In this document: positions 33,915-43,775 of the stretch, in pieces
Layout of the letters: every line of letters begins with the position of its first letter
Numbering within the stretch: position 1 is the first letter of the stretch
Origin: Altererythrobacter epoxidivorans
Lineage (GTDB): Bacteria > Pseudomonadota > Alphaproteobacteria > Sphingomonadales > Sphingomonadaceae
Assembly: GCF_001281485.1 (NCBI RefSeq)
Contig: NZ_CP012669.1
Coordinates: 930,001 to 994,000 of the forward strand
Reading direction: 5' to 3'
Length of the DNA stretch: 64,000 nucleotides
Program-made: the position numbers and the translations under genes
The notes under the pieces: model-generated
What the model was told of the DNA's origin: nothing
The model's database searches: none
The model's input: only the letters and a program-made list of their open reading frames with translations

Positions 33915-35159
33915 ATGGCAACCCGAACGACCCTCGAAAAACTTCAGATACTGGCTGACGCGGCCAAATACGACGCTTCTTGCGCATCGTCCGGGACGGC
34001 GAAAAAGAACTCGCTGGGCGGCAAGGGGATCGGCTCGACCGAAGGGATGGGCATCTGCCATGCCTATGCTCCCGACGGCCGATGCATCTCGCTACTCAAG
34101 ATCCTGCTGACCAATCACTGCGTCTTCGACTGCCACTATTGCGTCAACCGCAAGAGCTCGAATGTGGAGCGTGCACGCTTCACCCCGCAAGAGGTCGCGG
34201 ACCTCACCATCGCCTTCTACAAGCGCAATTACATCGAAGGATTGTTCCTTTCCTCGGGCATCGTGAAAAGCTCCAACCATACGATGGAGCAGCTGGTGGA
34301 AACTGCGCGTATCCTGCGGGAAGAACACGATTTTCGCGGATACATCCATCTCAAGACGATCCCTGAAGCCGACCCCGAACTGGTCCACCAGGCGGGGCTC
34401 TATGCCGACCGTGTCTCGATCAATGTCGAACTGCCGACCGACAGCGGGCTGACCCGTCTCGCACCCGACAAGAATGCGCGCCAGATCGAAGGCGCGATGG
34501 GCAGGGTCAAGAGTGACATAGTGGAGCTCAAGGATGCCAGAAAGCGGTTCAAGCATGCCCCGCGCTTTGCCCCGGCGGGCCAGTCGACACAGATGATCGT
34601 GGGGGCCGATGCCGCCACCGATTCCGACATCGTCGGCAAGGCGAGCGGCCTCTACAAGAGCTTCGGCTTGCGGCGGGTCTATTACAGCGCCTTCTCCCCG
34701 ATCCCCGATGCGAGCGCGGTGCTGCCGTTGAAGCGGCCGCCGCTGATCCGCGAGCACCGGCTCTACCAGTCCGACTGGCTGATGCGTTTCTACGGGTTCA
34801 AGCCAGGTGAAATCGTGCAGGCGGCGGGGGCGGACGGCAATCTGCCGCTCGACATCGATCCCAAGCTGGCCTGGGCGCTGAAATTTCGCGAAACCTTCCC
34901 GGTCGACGTCAACCGTGCGGCAAAGGAGCAATTGTTGCGGGTGCCGGGGCTCGGCACGACGGCGGTAAAGCGTATCCTGATCGCGCGTCGGCACCGGACC
35001 CTCAGGCTCGACGACGTGGCCAAGCTGACGCAGTCGATCGCCAAGGTTCGGCCCTTCATCGTGACTTGCGACTGGCGCCCGACCTTCCTTACCGACCGCG
35101 CCGATTTGAGGAGCATGCTCGCACCCAAGGCAGAGCAGCTGGAACTGTTCGCGGCATGA
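33915..35159 (+). CDS. Putative DNA modification/repair radical SAM protein
   Basis: A 414-residue radical-SAM enzyme of the subfamily linked to uracil-DNA-glycosylase-like proteins. The iron-sulfur motif is CVFDCHYC with Cys69, Cys73 and Cys76. Further barrel blocks are GLFLSSGIVKSSNHTMEQLV, HLKTIPEADPELV and RLAPDKNARQIEGAM. A C-terminal helix-hairpin-helix (LLRVPGLGTTAVKRIL) suggests DNA binding. The ATG at 33915 was chosen because it stands just after the SOS box; frames upstream lie in intergenic DNA. Its stop overlaps the UdgX ATG (ATGA). Its reaction is not known. Confidence 0.9.
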   Translation: MATRTTLEKLQILADAAKYDASCASSGTAKKNSLGGKGIGSTEGMGICHAYAPDGRCISLLKILLTNHCVFDCHYCVNRKSSNVERARFTPQEVADLTIAFYKRNYIEGLFLSSGIVKSSNHTMEQLVETARILREEHDFRGYIHLKTIPEADPELVHQAGLYADRVSINVELPTDSGLTRLAPDKNARQIEGAMGRVKSDIVELKDARKRFKHAPRFAPAGQSTQMIVGADAATDSDIVGKASGLYKSFGLRRVYYSAFSPIPDASAVLPLKRPPLIREHRLYQSDWLMRFYGFKPGEIVQAAGADGNLPLDIDPKLAWALKFRETFPVDVNRAAKEQLLRVPGLGTTAVKRILIARRHRTLRLDDVAKLTQSIAKVRPFIVTCDWRPTFLTDRADLRSMLAPKAEQLELFAA

Positions 35160-36640
35160 CCTCGCTCAATTCTTTCGTCCGGAACGTCGCGCTCGGATCT
35201 CACTACGTCGTTCACCTGCCGACGAGCGACGATTTCGATTTCTGGCGCGAGCGTGCGCGCGGCCTGGTCCAGTGCGATGTCCCGCCCGATCGCGTGTCAT
35301 GGGTCGAGCCCGGCGGGACGTCGGACCTGTTCGCGCATGAAGGGCCTGCGCGCGGTGAAAAGCGACTGCCGGTGCCGGAAAACGCCAACCGTCCGGTGCG
35401 GGCGAGCAAGCGCTTCGTGAGCATTGCAAGGAATGCGGCGCTTCATTCCGATCCGCAGCGTTTCGCCTTGCTCTATTCCCTGCTGTGGCGGCTGCAGTCC
35501 CAGCACCGGCTGATGGAAGACAGCGCTGATCCCGAGGTGCGCCGTGCGGAGGAACTGGCGAAGGCGGTGCGCCGCGACAGTCACAAGATGCATGCCTTCG
35601 TCCGCTTTCGCCTGGTGGAAGGCGAACCGGGCGAGGAGGGCACGCGCGGAGGCGAAAACGACCATTACGTCGCCTGGTTCGAGCCCGATCATCACATCGT
35701 GCGCGCCAATGCCGGTTTCTTCATGCGCCGTTTCGCCAACATGCGCTGGTCGATCCTGACGCCGCGAGGCTGCCTGCACTGGGATGGCGAGGTGATGCGC
35801 GAGGGGCCGTCGGCGCAGCGATCCGACGCACCTTCCGGCGATCCCACGGAAGAGTTGTGGCGCACCTATTACGCCTCGATCTTCAATCCGGCACGGTTGA
35901 AGGTCGGCGCGATGCTGAAGGAAATGCCGCGCAAATACTGGAAGAACATGCCCGAGGCGGCGCTGATCCCCGACCTGATCGCAAATGCGCAAAAGCGGGA
36001 AAGCACCATGGTGGCGAGCGGTTCGCTGGAGTTCGAGGATCGTCCCGAAACGCTGGAAGCCATCGACGAGGCGATCCATCGCTGCCGTAATTGTCCCATC
36101 GGCTCGCTTAACAACCATGCGGTGATGGGCGAGGGGCCACACGATGCGCGTTTCATGATCGTCGGCGAACAGCCGGGCGACCAGGAGGACTTGCAGGGGC
36201 GGCCATTCGTCGGTCCGGCAGGACAATTGCTCGACGTGCATCTGGGCATGGCCGGGATCGACCGCCGCCGTGCCTATGTCACCAATGCGGTCAAGCATTT
36301 CAAATTTTCGATGCGCGGCAAGCTCCGGCTGCACCAGAACCCCGGCGCAAAGGAAATCGACACCTGTCGCTGGTGGCTGGAGGCAGAGCGCCAGATCGTG
36401 CAACCCCGGCTGGTGCTGGCAATGGGCGCATCGGCTGCGCGCGGGTTGCTGGGCAAGACAGTGAGCATTTCCAAGGCTCGTGGCGCGCCGATCCAGCTCG
36501 AGGATGGCAGCGAATTGTGGGTCACGGCGCACCCGTCCTACTTGCTGAGGCTGGAGGGGGATGCACGCCAAGAGCAGGAGCGGTTGTTCGCGGCCGATCT
36601 TGCGGCGGTAAAGGCCCGGCTCGCGCAGCTAGAGGCATGA
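35156..36640 (+). CDS. UdgX-type uracil-DNA glycosylase fused to DUF4130-like domain
   Basis: A 494-residue two-part protein. The N-terminal half (about 1-260) matches the DUF4130-type partner of the radical-SAM protein. The C-terminal half (about 300-494) is a family-4-like uracil-DNA glycosylase of UdgX type, known in Mycobacterium smegmatis to crosslink covalently to uracil-DNA. Seen: Fe-S cysteines CRNCPIG, motif A GEQPGDQED (337-345), the loop GKLRLHQNP with His393 at the position of the covalent histidine, and motif B HPSYLLR. The overlap with the radical-SAM gene and a 1-base gap to dnaE2 show co-translation. Confidence 0.9.
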   Translation: MTSLNSFVRNVALGSHYVVHLPTSDDFDFWRERARGLVQCDVPPDRVSWVEPGGTSDLFAHEGPARGEKRLPVPENANRPVRASKRFVSIARNAALHSDPQRFALLYSLLWRLQSQHRLMEDSADPEVRRAEELAKAVRRDSHKMHAFVRFRLVEGEPGEEGTRGGENDHYVAWFEPDHHIVRANAGFFMRRFANMRWSILTPRGCLHWDGEVMREGPSAQRSDAPSGDPTEELWRTYYASIFNPARLKVGAMLKEMPRKYWKNMPEAALIPDLIANAQKRESTMVASGSLEFEDRPETLEAIDEAIHRCRNCPIGSLNNHAVMGEGPHDARFMIVGEQPGDQEDLQGRPFVGPAGQLLDVHLGMAGIDRRRAYVTNAVKHFKFSMRGKLRLHQNPGAKEIDTCRWWLEAERQIVQPRLVLAMGASAARGLLGKTVSISKARGAPIQLEDGSELWVTAHPSYLLRLEGDARQEQERLFAADLAAVKARLAQLEA

Positions 36641-36641
36641 C

Positions 36642-39600
36642 ATGCCCGAGGCGCCGCTCACCCCCGACAAACGCACGCTGGACATCGATCCGGACCTGAT
36701 CGACGCGCCTGATCGGGCACCCTTCGTCGAACTCGGCCTTGCTTCCTGTTTCAGCTTCCTGAGAGGGGCGTCCGATGCCGTCGACCTGGTGATGACGGCG
36801 CGCACGCTCGGCTACGACGCCATCGGTATTGCCGATGCCAATTCCATGGCCGGTGTGGTGCGCGTGCATACGGAAGCGAGCACTCTCAAGCTCAGGCCCG
36901 TGATCGGCTGCCGCATCGAAACGGTCGAGGGGCTGGCCTTTCTCGCCTATCCCAAGAACCGGGCGGCCTATGGGCATTTATGCCGGTTGATCTCCACCGG
37001 GCGGATGCAGACCCTCGATGGCGAATGGCAGGAAAAGGGCGAATGCCACATCTCCTTGCCCATGCTGGCCGAACACAGCGAGGATGTGCAGCTGATCCTC
37101 GTCCCTCCGGAAAACCTGGAAACGCGCATCACCGTGCCTGCCTGGGCCGGCAATGTCGTTGCCCTGGATGGAAGCGACCTTGCGGACGAAGTCACCGGCG
37201 ATTTCTCAGAATTCCTGCCGCATCTCGCTGCAGGATTGCCTTCGCTACGCCATGTCGCCGCCAGTTACCTTTATCGCGGCAATGACCAGGCGCGGATCGC
37301 CCGGCTCGATGCCCTGGCCCGGGCCAATGGCCTGGCCTTGCTGGCGACCAACGATGTCCAGTATCACGCGCCCCAGCGCCGGCCGCTCCATGACGTGATG
37401 ACGGCGATCCGGCACAAGACTACCGTTGCGGCAGCCGGGCATCTGCTGAATCCCAACGGCGAGCGGTACCTCAAGTCGCCCGAAGAAATGCAATATCTCT
37501 TCGCCCGCTGGCCGCATGCGATTGCCGCTGCCCGCGAGGTTGCCGATGCCTGCAATTTCAGCCTTGCCGAGCTGCGTTATGAATATCCGGAGGAGATTTA
37601 TCCTGACGGCATGACGCCGCAGGAATATCTCGAATGCGAAACATGGAAGGGGGCGGAGCGCCGCTATCCCGAAGGTTTGCCCGAAAGCGTCCGTGCGACG
37701 CTGAAACGCGAGCTTGCGCTTATCGGCAAGCTGGAACTGGCCCGCTATTTCCTGACCATCAAGGACATCGTCGATTTCGCGCGGGGCGTGGATCCGCCGA
37801 TCCTGTGCCAGGGGCGCGGCAGCGCGGCGAATTCGGCGGTCTGCTATTGCCTCGAGATCACTTCGGTCGACCCGGCAAAGCACCAGCTGCTGTTCGACCG
37901 CTTCATTTCGGAGGAGCGCCGCGAACCGCCCGATATCGACGTCGATTTCGAGCACGAACGGCGCGAGGAGGTGATCCAGTACATCTATCGCCGCTATGGC
38001 CGGCAGCGGGCAGGATTATGCGCGACGGTGATTCATTACCGCCCGCGCATGGCGATCCGCGAGGTGGGCAAGGCGATGGGCCTGTCGGAGGATGTCACCA
38101 GCGCGCTTGCCCGCACCGTATGGGGCGGGTGGGGCCGGGAGATCGGTGAAAAGCATGTCGGCGAAACCGGCATGGACGTGACAGACCCGCATCTTCGCCG
38201 CGTGCTCGCGCTGACACGCGAGATGATCGGCATGCCGCGCCATCTCAGCCAGCATGTCGGCGGTTTCATCCTGACCGAGGGCGCGCTGACCGAGACGGTC
38301 CCGATCGGCAATGGTGCCATGCCCGAACGCAGTTTTATCGAGTGGGACAAGGACGACATCGAAGCGCTCGGCATCCTCAAGGTCGATGTGCTGGCACTGG
38401 GGATGCTAACCTGCATCAAGAAGTGCCTCGACCTGCTGGAGGATCATCACGACCGGCGGCTGACGCTGGCGACTGTCCCGCGCGAGGATCCCGAAACCTA
38501 CGACATGCTGCGCAAGGGGGACTCGCTGGGCGTATTCCAGGTAGAGAGCCGCGCGCAGATGAACATGCTGCCGCGCCTTAGGCCGCGAGAGTTCTACGAT
38601 CTCGTGATCCAGGTGGCGATCGTTCGCCCGGGGCCGATCCAGGGCGACATGGTGCATCCCTATCTCAAGCGGCGACGCGGCGCGGAAAAGGTCGAGATTC
38701 CCGCACCTTCGCCCGAACATGGCCCGCCGGACGAATTGTCGAGCATACTGGAACGTACGCTGGGCGTGCCGATCTTCCAGGAACAGGCGATGAAGATCGC
38801 ACTTGATGCGGCCAGGTTCAGTTCGAAGGAGGCGAACCGCCTGCGCAAGGCGATGGCGACATTCCGCAGCCGCGGAATGGTCGACGAACTACAGGACATG
38901 ATGGTCGAACGCATGGTGACGCGCGGTTACGACCGCGACTTTGCCCAGCGCTGTTTCAACCAGATCCGGGGTTTCGGCGAATACGGCTTTCCCGAAAGCC
39001 ATGCCGCCAGTTTCGCCCACCTCGTTTACGTGTCGAGCTGGCTCAAATGCCACTTTCCCGCGGCTTTCGGCTGCGCGCTCCTCAATTCGCAGCCGATGGG
39101 TTTTTATGCCCCCGCACAGATTGTGCGCGATGCGCGAGAGCACGGTGTCGAGATCCTGCCGCCGGATGTGAACCATTCGATGTGGGACTGCACGCTGGAG
39201 GAGCAGCGGGCGGCGGATGGTGCACGGGCAGGGCGCTATGACCGTCATGTCGCGCTGCGCCTGGGACTGCGGCAGATCGACGGCCTGCCGGAGCACGTCG
39301 CTGCTGCACTGGTGGCAGAGCGGGCCGAGAACGGTGCCTATCGCGACGTAGGCGAGTTGAGGGACAGGGCAGGGCTTTCGCCTGCGCATATCGAACGGCT
39401 TGCAAGCGCGGATTGTTTTGGCTCGCTCGAAATGTCGCGGCGGCAGGCACTGTGGGACGCCCGCAGCCTGATCGGTGCGCCCGACCTGCCCCTGTTCAAG
39501 GCCGCTGCGGAGCGGGACGAGGGGGCCGAAAAATCGCGCACCGCCCTGCCGCACATGCCCTTGTCGGAAGAAGTGGTAGCCGATTACCAGACGACGCGGC

Positions 39601-40175
39601 TCAGCCTGAAAGCGCATCCGATGGCGTTCCTGCGCGCCAGTCTTGCCGAACGCGGCTTCGTGCGTGCCTGCGATCTGAGGGCGCGCAAGTTCCGCAGCAT
39701 GGTAAATGTCGCCGGAGTTGTACTTATTCGACAAAGACCGGGTTCGGCCAAGGGGGTGTGCTTTATTACCCTTGAAGATGAAACCGGAGTCGTTAACCTA
39801 GTCGTCTGGCCGGACTTAAAAGAAAAACAGCGCCGGGTCGTCATGGGAGCCCGCCTCATGGAGGTGCGCGGGCGTGTTGAATATGACGACGAGGTGATAC
39901 ACGTGATCGCGCATCACATGACCGATGCAACTGCATCGCTCCACATGCTTTCGGAAGACATGCTCAACGCGCCGATTGCGCGCGCGGACCACGTCAACAC
40001 ACCCTTGCCGTCGAAATTCAATCCACGCGACAATTTGCTGGAGGGGGATGACGATCCCGCCAACAGGACCTTCCGGCCGCGCGACCTGATCGACGAACTG
40101 CCCAACACGCGCACGCATCCGCGCAACGTCCGGCTGCTGCCGCGCATGCTCCCGCCCTCGCGCGATTTCCACTGA
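36642..40175 (+). CDS. dnaE2: Error-prone DNA polymerase III alpha, DnaE2
   Basis: The translesion polymerase of the mutasome, 1177 residues. PHP domain at the N-terminus (ELGLASCFSFLRGASD, about 28-100); C-family polymerase palm with PDIDVDFEHERREEVI, where Asp433 and Asp435 are the expected metal ligands; fingers through 800; helix-hairpin-helix (YRDVGELRDRAGLSPAHIERL, near 895); an OB-fold near 1000-1090 (VNVAGVVLIRQRPGSAKG). It is the last gene of the SOS-controlled radical-SAM/UdgX unit, its ATG one base after the UdgX stop. Confidence 0.96.
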   Translation: MPEAPLTPDKRTLDIDPDLIDAPDRAPFVELGLASCFSFLRGASDAVDLVMTARTLGYDAIGIADANSMAGVVRVHTEASTLKLRPVIGCRIETVEGLAFLAYPKNRAAYGHLCRLISTGRMQTLDGEWQEKGECHISLPMLAEHSEDVQLILVPPENLETRITVPAWAGNVVALDGSDLADEVTGDFSEFLPHLAAGLPSLRHVAASYLYRGNDQARIARLDALARANGLALLATNDVQYHAPQRRPLHDVMTAIRHKTTVAAAGHLLNPNGERYLKSPEEMQYLFARWPHAIAAAREVADACNFSLAELRYEYPEEIYPDGMTPQEYLECETWKGAERRYPEGLPESVRATLKRELALIGKLELARYFLTIKDIVDFARGVDPPILCQGRGSAANSAVCYCLEITSVDPAKHQLLFDRFISEERREPPDIDVDFEHERREEVIQYIYRRYGRQRAGLCATVIHYRPRMAIREVGKAMGLSEDVTSALARTVWGGWGREIGEKHVGETGMDVTDPHLRRVLALTREMIGMPRHLSQHVGGFILTEGALTETVPIGNGAMPERSFIEWDKDDIEALGILKVDVLALGMLTCIKKCLDLLEDHHDRRLTLATVPREDPETYDMLRKGDSLGVFQVESRAQMNMLPRLRPREFYDLVIQVAIVRPGPIQGDMVHPYLKRRRGAEKVEIPAPSPEHGPPDELSSILERTLGVPIFQEQAMKIALDAARFSSKEANRLRKAMATFRSRGMVDELQDMMVERMVTRGYDRDFAQRCFNQIRGFGEYGFPESHAASFAHLVYVSSWLKCHFPAAFGCALLNSQPMGFYAPAQIVRDAREHGVEILPPDVNHSMWDCTLEEQRAADGARAGRYDRHVALRLGLRQIDGLPEHVAAALVAERAENGAYRDVGELRDRAGLSPAHIERLASADCFGSLEMSRRQALWDARSLIGAPDLPLFKAAAERDEGAEKSRTALPHMPLSEEVVADYQTTRLSLKAHPMAFLRASLAERGFVRACDLRARKFRSMVNVAGVVLIRQRPGSAKGVCFITLEDETGVVNLVVWPDLKEKQRRVVMGARLMEVRGRVEYDDEVIHVIAHHMTDATASLHMLSEDMLNAPIARADHVNTPLPSKFNPRDNLLEGDDDPANRTFRPRDLIDELPNTRTHPRNVRLLPRMLPPSRDFH

Positions 40176-40184
40176 GGCGGGACA

Positions 40185-40916
40185 ATGGCTGGCAATCCCT
40201 GGGACGTTTCGAAGACGGTAAAACGCTATGCGACGGATGCTCGCGTGGTCGGATGGATGATCGCCATCGCGGTATTTTTCGCAGGCTTCACCTATCTCAA
40301 GGCGCACCCTGAGCATTACCCTTTCGCCCCGCTCGATACGCGGCAACCGGTCGGCGTCGCCACCAGCTTCAAGATCCGCAGCCTCATCGGCGACACGGCA
40401 GCCTGCCACGCAACCCTCGAAAGGAGCGATGTCGCTTTCGAGACGCTGACCCCGACGGGCGAGGGGGCGTGCGCCCTAATCGACCGGACCAGGATGACAG
40501 ACGCTCCGCTCGCACCTGCAATCCCGACGGCGACCTGCCCCGTCGCAGCAGGGCTGGAAGTGTGGTTCAACAATGGCCTGCAACAGGCGGCAGAGGCCAG
40601 TCTCGGTTCACGCGTCGTCAGGCTCGAACACTTGGGCACAAACAGCTGTCGCCGCATCAACAGCAGCCGAACCGCCCCATGGAGCGAACACGCGACCGGC
40701 AATGCGATCGATATCGCCGCATTCGTGCTGGCCGATGGACGGCGCATCTCGGTGCTCGACGATTGGGGACGGGATGCGCGCGGCACCTTCCTGAAGGCAG
40801 CGCGCGATGCCGCCTGCGACAGTTTCCAGACCGTGCTTTCTCCGGATTACAACGCCGAACACGCGGATCATTTCCACCTTGATCAGGGCATCGCCTGGAA
40901 CGGCGTGTGCCGTTAG
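40185..40916 (+). CDS. Extensin-like family protein
   Basis: A 243-residue protein with one N-terminal membrane anchor (about 22-40) and a C-terminal extensin-like domain. That domain has the metallopeptidase-like blocks RRINSSRTAPWSEHATGNAIDI and NAEHADHFHLDQG, whose His and Asp residues resemble the zinc ligands of D-alanyl-D-alanine peptidases; several Cys could pair. Likely acts on the cell wall; the reaction is unproven. Begins 9 bases after dnaE2 and could be read from that transcript, though its role appears unrelated. Confidence 0.87.
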   Translation: MAGNPWDVSKTVKRYATDARVVGWMIAIAVFFAGFTYLKAHPEHYPFAPLDTRQPVGVATSFKIRSLIGDTAACHATLERSDVAFETLTPTGEGACALIDRTRMTDAPLAPAIPTATCPVAAGLEVWFNNGLQQAAEASLGSRVVRLEHLGTNSCRRINSSRTAPWSEHATGNAIDIAAFVLADGRRISVLDDWGRDARGTFLKAARDAACDSFQTVLSPDYNAEHADHFHLDQGIAWNGVCR

Positions 40917-40973
40917 CAGGGCAATGACTTGCCCGCGGCGGCGATTGGCGTCACACATGTCGCCGGAGGGCTT

Positions 40974-42317
40974 ATGACCGAAACCGCACAGGCTGGCATG
41001 TTCAGGCCGCTGACAGAGAACCCGTTCCTGCGTCTGGCTACGGTCTTTATCTTCTACATCTTCGAAGGCGTCCCGATGGGGCTGTTCTACATCGCCATAC
41101 CGGCCTTCATGGCGAGCGGCGGTTCGAGCACGACCGAAATCGCCGCGGTCGTCGGTGCCTTCGCGCTCCCCTGGACGCTGAAGCTCGTCAACGGTTTCAT
41201 CATGGACCGTTACACCTTCCTGCCAATGGGCAGGAGGCGCATCTGGATCATCGGTTCGCAGCTGACGATGGCGCTGACCATGCTGATTGCGTCCCTGTTC
41301 AATCCGGAAGCGACACAGACGGCTGTGTTGTCCGCAATCGCATTTTGCGTGAGCATGGCAACCACGTTCCAGGACGTTTCGATCGACAGTCTGGTCGTCG
41401 ATATCATGGATGAAGACGAACAGGCCAAGGCGGGCGGCATCATGTTCGGCGCGCAAACGCTCGGCATCTCCGGTTCTGCTGCTGCTTGCGGTTACCTGCT
41501 CCAGCATTACGGTTCGGCACCGACATTCCTGGCGGTCGCCGCTTTCCTGCTCGCTGGCGTCGTTTTCGCGATCAGCCTGCGCGAACGACCGGAAGAACGG
41601 CGGTTCCCCTGGTCTCAAGGCCAGTCGCATCCGCGCAATCTCGACATCCAGATCGAGGCATGGTGGCCGCTCCTGAAGACAAGCTTCTTCGCCATGCTCG
41701 CCAAATCCAGTCTCGTGATCGTGCCGTTCCTGCTGATGCGGAGCATACCGGCCGCGATCTACGACATCTTCAACCCCGTCCTTGCGACCAAATATGTTGG
41801 CTATTCGACCAGCGCCTATACCGGAATCGCATCGCTCAGTGCGCTGGCGACCGGCCTGTTCGGCCTGTTCATAGGTGGATGGCTGGTTGCAAAGGTCGGC
41901 AAGGGCCGGATCCTTGCGATCAACTTCAGCCTGCTTGCGATCCTGCTGATCGGGGTCGCTCTGATCCCGGAGTACTGGAGCAATCCAGCGGTTCTCTATG
42001 CCCTCGTCTGGGGCATCGATCTCTTCGGCATCATGATTGCCATCGCGATGATCCCGCTGGCAATGCAGGTTTGCTCGCCTTCCGTCGCGGCGACCCAATT
42101 CACCATCTACATGGCTCTCGGCAATTTCGGGCGACCGATCGGCGCATCGATCGTGGCTGCGACGAGCTCGTTGGACCCCCAGCTGATGTTCGGTACGATC
42201 GGTGCGATCATGATTGCTGCCGCGCTCAGCACGCTGTTGCTCAAGCGGGGCGAGGTTACTCCCGAACAGGAACAGGCAACCCACCACGGGGTCGGCGCGG
42301 CTCCTGCGGAGAATTGA
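40974..42317 (+). CDS. AmpG-like MFS permease
   Basis: A 447-residue major-facilitator protein with about twelve membrane helices. It resembles AmpG muropeptide permeases: IFYIFEGVPMGLFYIAIPAFM, FALPWTLKLVNGFIMDRY, and TTFQDVSIDSLVVDIM between helices 4 and 5. The start at 40974 has GGAGGG just upstream and avoids a 15-residue extension. A role in anhydro-muropeptide recycling would fit; the substrate is not established. Convergent with phoB, 3 bases between the stops. Confidence 0.84.
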   Translation: MTETAQAGMFRPLTENPFLRLATVFIFYIFEGVPMGLFYIAIPAFMASGGSSTTEIAAVVGAFALPWTLKLVNGFIMDRYTFLPMGRRRIWIIGSQLTMALTMLIASLFNPEATQTAVLSAIAFCVSMATTFQDVSIDSLVVDIMDEDEQAKAGGIMFGAQTLGISGSAAACGYLLQHYGSAPTFLAVAAFLLAGVVFAISLRERPEERRFPWSQGQSHPRNLDIQIEAWWPLLKTSFFAMLAKSSLVIVPFLLMRSIPAAIYDIFNPVLATKYVGYSTSAYTGIASLSALATGLFGLFIGGWLVAKVGKGRILAINFSLLAILLIGVALIPEYWSNPAVLYALVWGIDLFGIMIAIAMIPLAMQVCSPSVAATQFTIYMALGNFGRPIGASIVAATSSLDPQLMFGTIGAIMIAAALSTLLLKRGEVTPEQEQATHHGVGAAPAEN

Positions 42318-42320
42318 GCG

Positions 42321-43037
42321 CTAGTTTATCGGTTCGAGAGAATAGCCGGCGGAGCGGACCGTACGGATCGGATCGGGAGCACCTTCGCGCTCGATCGCCT
42401 TTCGCAGACGGCGAATATGCACATCGACAGTGCGCAGCTCGATGTCGCTCCCTGTTCCCCAGACACCGTCGAGCAGCTGGCTGCGGTTGAATACGCGGCC
42501 GGGACTTTCCATGAAGAACTTGAGCAGGCGGTATTCGGTCGGGCCGAGCTGCAGAGTTTGCCCCTTGCGTTCCACCCGGTGAGCAACGGGATCGAGCGAG
42601 ATGTCGCCCACGCTGATGGTTTCTCCGGCGAGTGCAGGGCGGATTCGGCGCATGACTGCGGCGACCCGGGCGAGCAATTCGCGCGGACTGAACGGCTTGG
42701 TCAGGTAATCGTCGGCGCCTGTGTCGAGGCCGCGAATCCGGTCATCTTCCGCTTCGCGAGCGGTCAGCATAATGATCGGGACGTGCGCAGTTTCCTTGTC
42801 GCGGCGCAGGCGGCGGCACACTTCGATCCCGCTCGTGCCTTCGATCATCCAGTCCAGGATCACGAGGTCGGGGCGCTCCTCACTGGCGAGAACGAGAGCC
42901 TCGTCCCCATCGGATGTGGTGCGGACTTCGTATCCTTCGTTCTGGAAACGGTATTCGAGCAGTTCGGACAGCGCCGGGTCGTCTTCGACCAAGAGCAGCT
43001 TGGCGGCAGGCATTGCGTCTGATCCTTTACGATCCAT
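42321..43037 (-). CDS. phoB: Phosphate response regulator PhoB
   Basis: Activates phosphate-starvation genes. 238 residues: receiver domain with LLLVEDD and phosphoacceptor Asp in LVILDWMIEG, Lys in YLTKPF; C-terminal OmpR-type winged helix (LGPTEYRLLKFFMESPGRVF, VHIRRLRKAIE). The ATG at 43037 has a perfect AGGAGG 9 bases upstream; a second ATG 24 bases inside is possible. It is the last gene of the phoR-porin-pstSCAB-phoU-phoB array, 69 bases after phoU. Confidence 0.95.
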   Translation of the reverse strand: MDRKGSDAMPAAKLLLVEDDPALSELLEYRFQNEGYEVRTTSDGDEALVLASEERPDLVILDWMIEGTSGIEVCRRLRRDKETAHVPIIMLTAREAEDDRIRGLDTGADDYLTKPFSPRELLARVAAVMRRIRPALAGETISVGDISLDPVAHRVERKGQTLQLGPTEYRLLKFFMESPGRVFNRSQLLDGVWGTGSDIELRTVDVHIRRLRKAIEREGAPDPIRTVRSAGYSLEPIN

Positions 43038-43106
43038 CCCTTGACGCCTCCTGCGATATTGCAGCCTCGCTACAGTTTTGTTTCAATCGCCCCGATTTTG
43101 TCAGAA

Positions 43107-43775
43107 TCAATCGTCGTGATCGGGCGGATAAGTTCCGGTCGCAGCAAAGTGCACCATTTCGGCAACATTGGTCGCATGGTCGCCGATGCGTTCCAGGTTC
43201 CGGGCGATGAACAGCAGCTGCGCCGCGCTCGAAATCGTCGCAGGGTTTTCGACCATGTGACTGACAAGATTGCGGAAAATACTGTTGTAGAATGCGTCGA
43301 CCTTGTTGTCGGTCGCAATCACTTCGAGTGCCAGTTCGGGATCGCGCGCAGCATATGCCGTCAGCACGTCGTGCACCATTTCGCTGGCGATTTCCGCCAT
43401 GGCCGGAAGCAGGGTCAGCGGCTCGAACTTCTCGCGGCCTTCGATCTCGCCAACACGCTTGGCTATGTTCTTGGAATAGTCGCCGATACGCTCGACAACG
43501 CCGGCAATCTTCAACGCCGCGATGACCTCGCGAAGGTCGTCCGCCATTGGCGCACGCAGGGCGATCACGCGCACCGCGAGCTTGTCGACCTGCATTTCCA
43601 GGTCGTCGAGCTTCTTGTCTCGTTCGACAACCTTCTGCGCGAGTTCCTGGTCGCCGCGCACAAGCGCTTCGAGCGATTGCTGGATCGCGACCTCAGCCAG
43701 GCCGCCCATTTCGCCGATCATGCCGCGAAGGCGTGTGATATCCTCGTCGAATGCTTTTACCGTATGCTCTGCCAT
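43107..43775 (-). CDS. phoU: Phosphate signalling protein PhoU
   Basis: Negative modulator linking the Pst transporter to PhoR. 222 residues, all helical, with the two PhoU repeats: ERIGDYSKNIAKRV (near 95-108) and ERIGDHATNVAEMV (near 195-208), each with the E/DxxxD metal-binding pattern. Its ATG shares one base with the pstB stop (TGATG), so they are translated together. The length is normal. Confidence 0.97.
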   Translation of the reverse strand: MAEHTVKAFDEDITRLRGMIGEMGGLAEVAIQQSLEALVRGDQELAQKVVERDKKLDDLEMQVDKLAVRVIALRAPMADDLREVIAALKIAGVVERIGDYSKNIAKRVGEIEGREKFEPLTLLPAMAEIASEMVHDVLTAYAARDPELALEVIATDNKVDAFYNSIFRNLVSHMVENPATISSAAQLLFIARNLERIGDHATNVAEMVHFAATGTYPPDHDD

